From Methylomarinum sp. (GTDB taxonomy: Bacteria > Pseudomonadota > Gammaproteobacteria > Methylococcales > Methylomonadaceae): a stretch of 6,509 nucleotides of DNA. Made by a program: the position numbers and the translations under genes. The DNA lies in NCBI GenBank assembly GCA_013139755.1, contig WTAG01000045.1, positions 1 through 6,509 on the forward strand, given 5' to 3'. How positions within the stretch are numbered: position 1 is the first letter of the stretch; each line of letters starts with the position of its first letter. The notes below the pieces were generated by a model that saw only the letters and a program-made list of their open reading frames with translations, ran no database searches and was not told the origin of the DNA. Below, piece by piece: positions 6,149 to 6,509 of the stretch.

Positions 6149-6154
6149 TAACCC

Positions 6155-6448
6155 ATGAATAGTTTAAAGTTCGAATGGGATGATAATAAAAACATTTCAA
6201 ATCAGAAAAAACATGGTGTTTCATTTGAAGAAGCTAAAACTGTGTTTTCTGATGAACTTGGTCGATTAATTCATGACCCTGACCATTCTGCAGGTGAAGA
6301 GCGATTTATTCTTATGGGTATAAGCTCTCAGCATAGCTTGCTAACAATTTGTCACTGTGAAAGAGATTCAGATACTATTCGTATTATTTCAGCAAGAAAG
6401 GCTGATAAATTTGAACGTAAACAATACGAGGGTTATAGTCATGCGTGA
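6155..6448 (+). CDS. brnT: BrnT family toxin of a type II toxin-antitoxin system
   Basis: This 97-residue protein has normal family length. BrnT proteins are RelE-fold ribonucleases that block translation when free and are neutralised by BrnA. The family pattern is clear: FEWDDNKNISNQKKHGVSFE (6-25), EEAKTVFSDE, a DPDHSAGEERF segment (41-51), and the C-terminal RIISARKADKFERKQYE (76-92), where conserved basic residues R76, R81, K82 and R88 are kept. No truncation or frame change is seen, so it looks active. The ATG has no ribosome site and sits 6 nt after the -10 box. Its 3' end overlaps brnA by 8 nt, the standard brnT-brnA order. Control is probably by the palindrome overlapping its promoter. 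Such pairs are common in mobile and integron cassettes, where they stabilise nearby DNA. Confidence 0.93.
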   Translation: MNSLKFEWDDNKNISNQKKHGVSFEEAKTVFSDELGRLIHDPDHSAGEERFILMGISSQHSLLTICHCERDSDTIRIISARKADKFERKQYEGYSHA

Positions 6449-6509
6449 ATCATATGATTTCTCAAAATCGGTCAAGAATCCTTATGCAAAACGGTTTAAA
6501 AAACAAATA
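6441..6509 (+). CDS. brnA: BrnA family antitoxin (N-terminal part, runs off right edge)
   Basis: Only the first 23 codons are in the window. They read MRESYDFSKSVKNPYAKRFK and a few more residues; the YDFSKSVKNPYAKRLKK-like opening is typical of BrnA (COG3514-type) antitoxins. BrnA binds and blocks BrnT and represses the shared promoter. The ATG at 6441 lies inside the end of brnT, with GAGGG (6428-6432) 8 nt upstream as its ribosome site. This means the antitoxin has its own good initiation signal while the toxin has none, which would favour antitoxin over toxin synthesis. The ribbon-helix-helix part is beyond the edge, so whether the gene is complete cannot be judged. Confidence 0.88.
   Translation, partial: MRESYDFSKSVKNPYAKRFKKQI

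Noticed and set aside
5869..6150. CRISPR array or tRNA gene in the repeat-rich interval
   Set aside because: The repeats are two-copy and imperfect without regular spacing, and no cloverleaf with a T-loop GTTC motif was found.

Overview
The window looks like part of a fairly AT-rich, hydrogen-metabolising proteobacterium, probably a gammaproteobacterium. Three things suggest this: the HoxF/HypF/HypC/HypD protein types, a palindromic repeat containing GGTAGGTTGGG of the sort scattered through genomes such as Methylococcales and Thiotrichales, and a BrnT/BrnA toxin-antitoxin pair. The order or genus is an inference and cannot be settled from this sequence alone.

Left part (1-4793), hydrogenase region. 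The 5' part of hoxF (NAD-reducing [NiFe] hydrogenase diaphorase subunit) lies on the minus strand and runs off the left edge. It diverges, across a 174-bp control region, from a tight plus-strand operon hypF-hypC-hypD. HypF makes the cyanide ligands (with HypE, not seen here), and HypC/HypD form the scaffold on which the Fe(CN)2CO group is built before insertion into the hydrogenase large subunit. The layout suggests that a Hox-type hydrogenase and part of its maturation machinery are controlled together. hypE does not follow hypD, nor are hypA or hypB seen.

Middle (4794-5100), a boundary. An 84-bp imperfect palindrome follows hypD by about 30 bp and may end the operon. The roughly 190 bp after it hold nothing convincing.

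Right part (5101-6509), accessory cassette-like DNA. A possible 31-codon ORF is followed by a small zinc-ribbon gene broken by a -1 frame change at an A run. That gene is coupled through an ATGA overlap to a 100-residue protein with one C-terminal membrane helix. A nested inverted-repeat element (about 5968-6109) with some features of an integron attC site separates this pair from brnT-brnA. brnTA has a strong sigma-70-type promoter whose spacer is almost exactly filled by a 21-nt palindrome, a likely autoregulatory operator, and its mRNA may be leaderless. brnA runs off the right edge.

The most interesting points are the brnTA promoter/operator geometry, the attC-like element between two small accessory units, and the undescribed zinc-ribbon plus membrane protein pair with its frame change.
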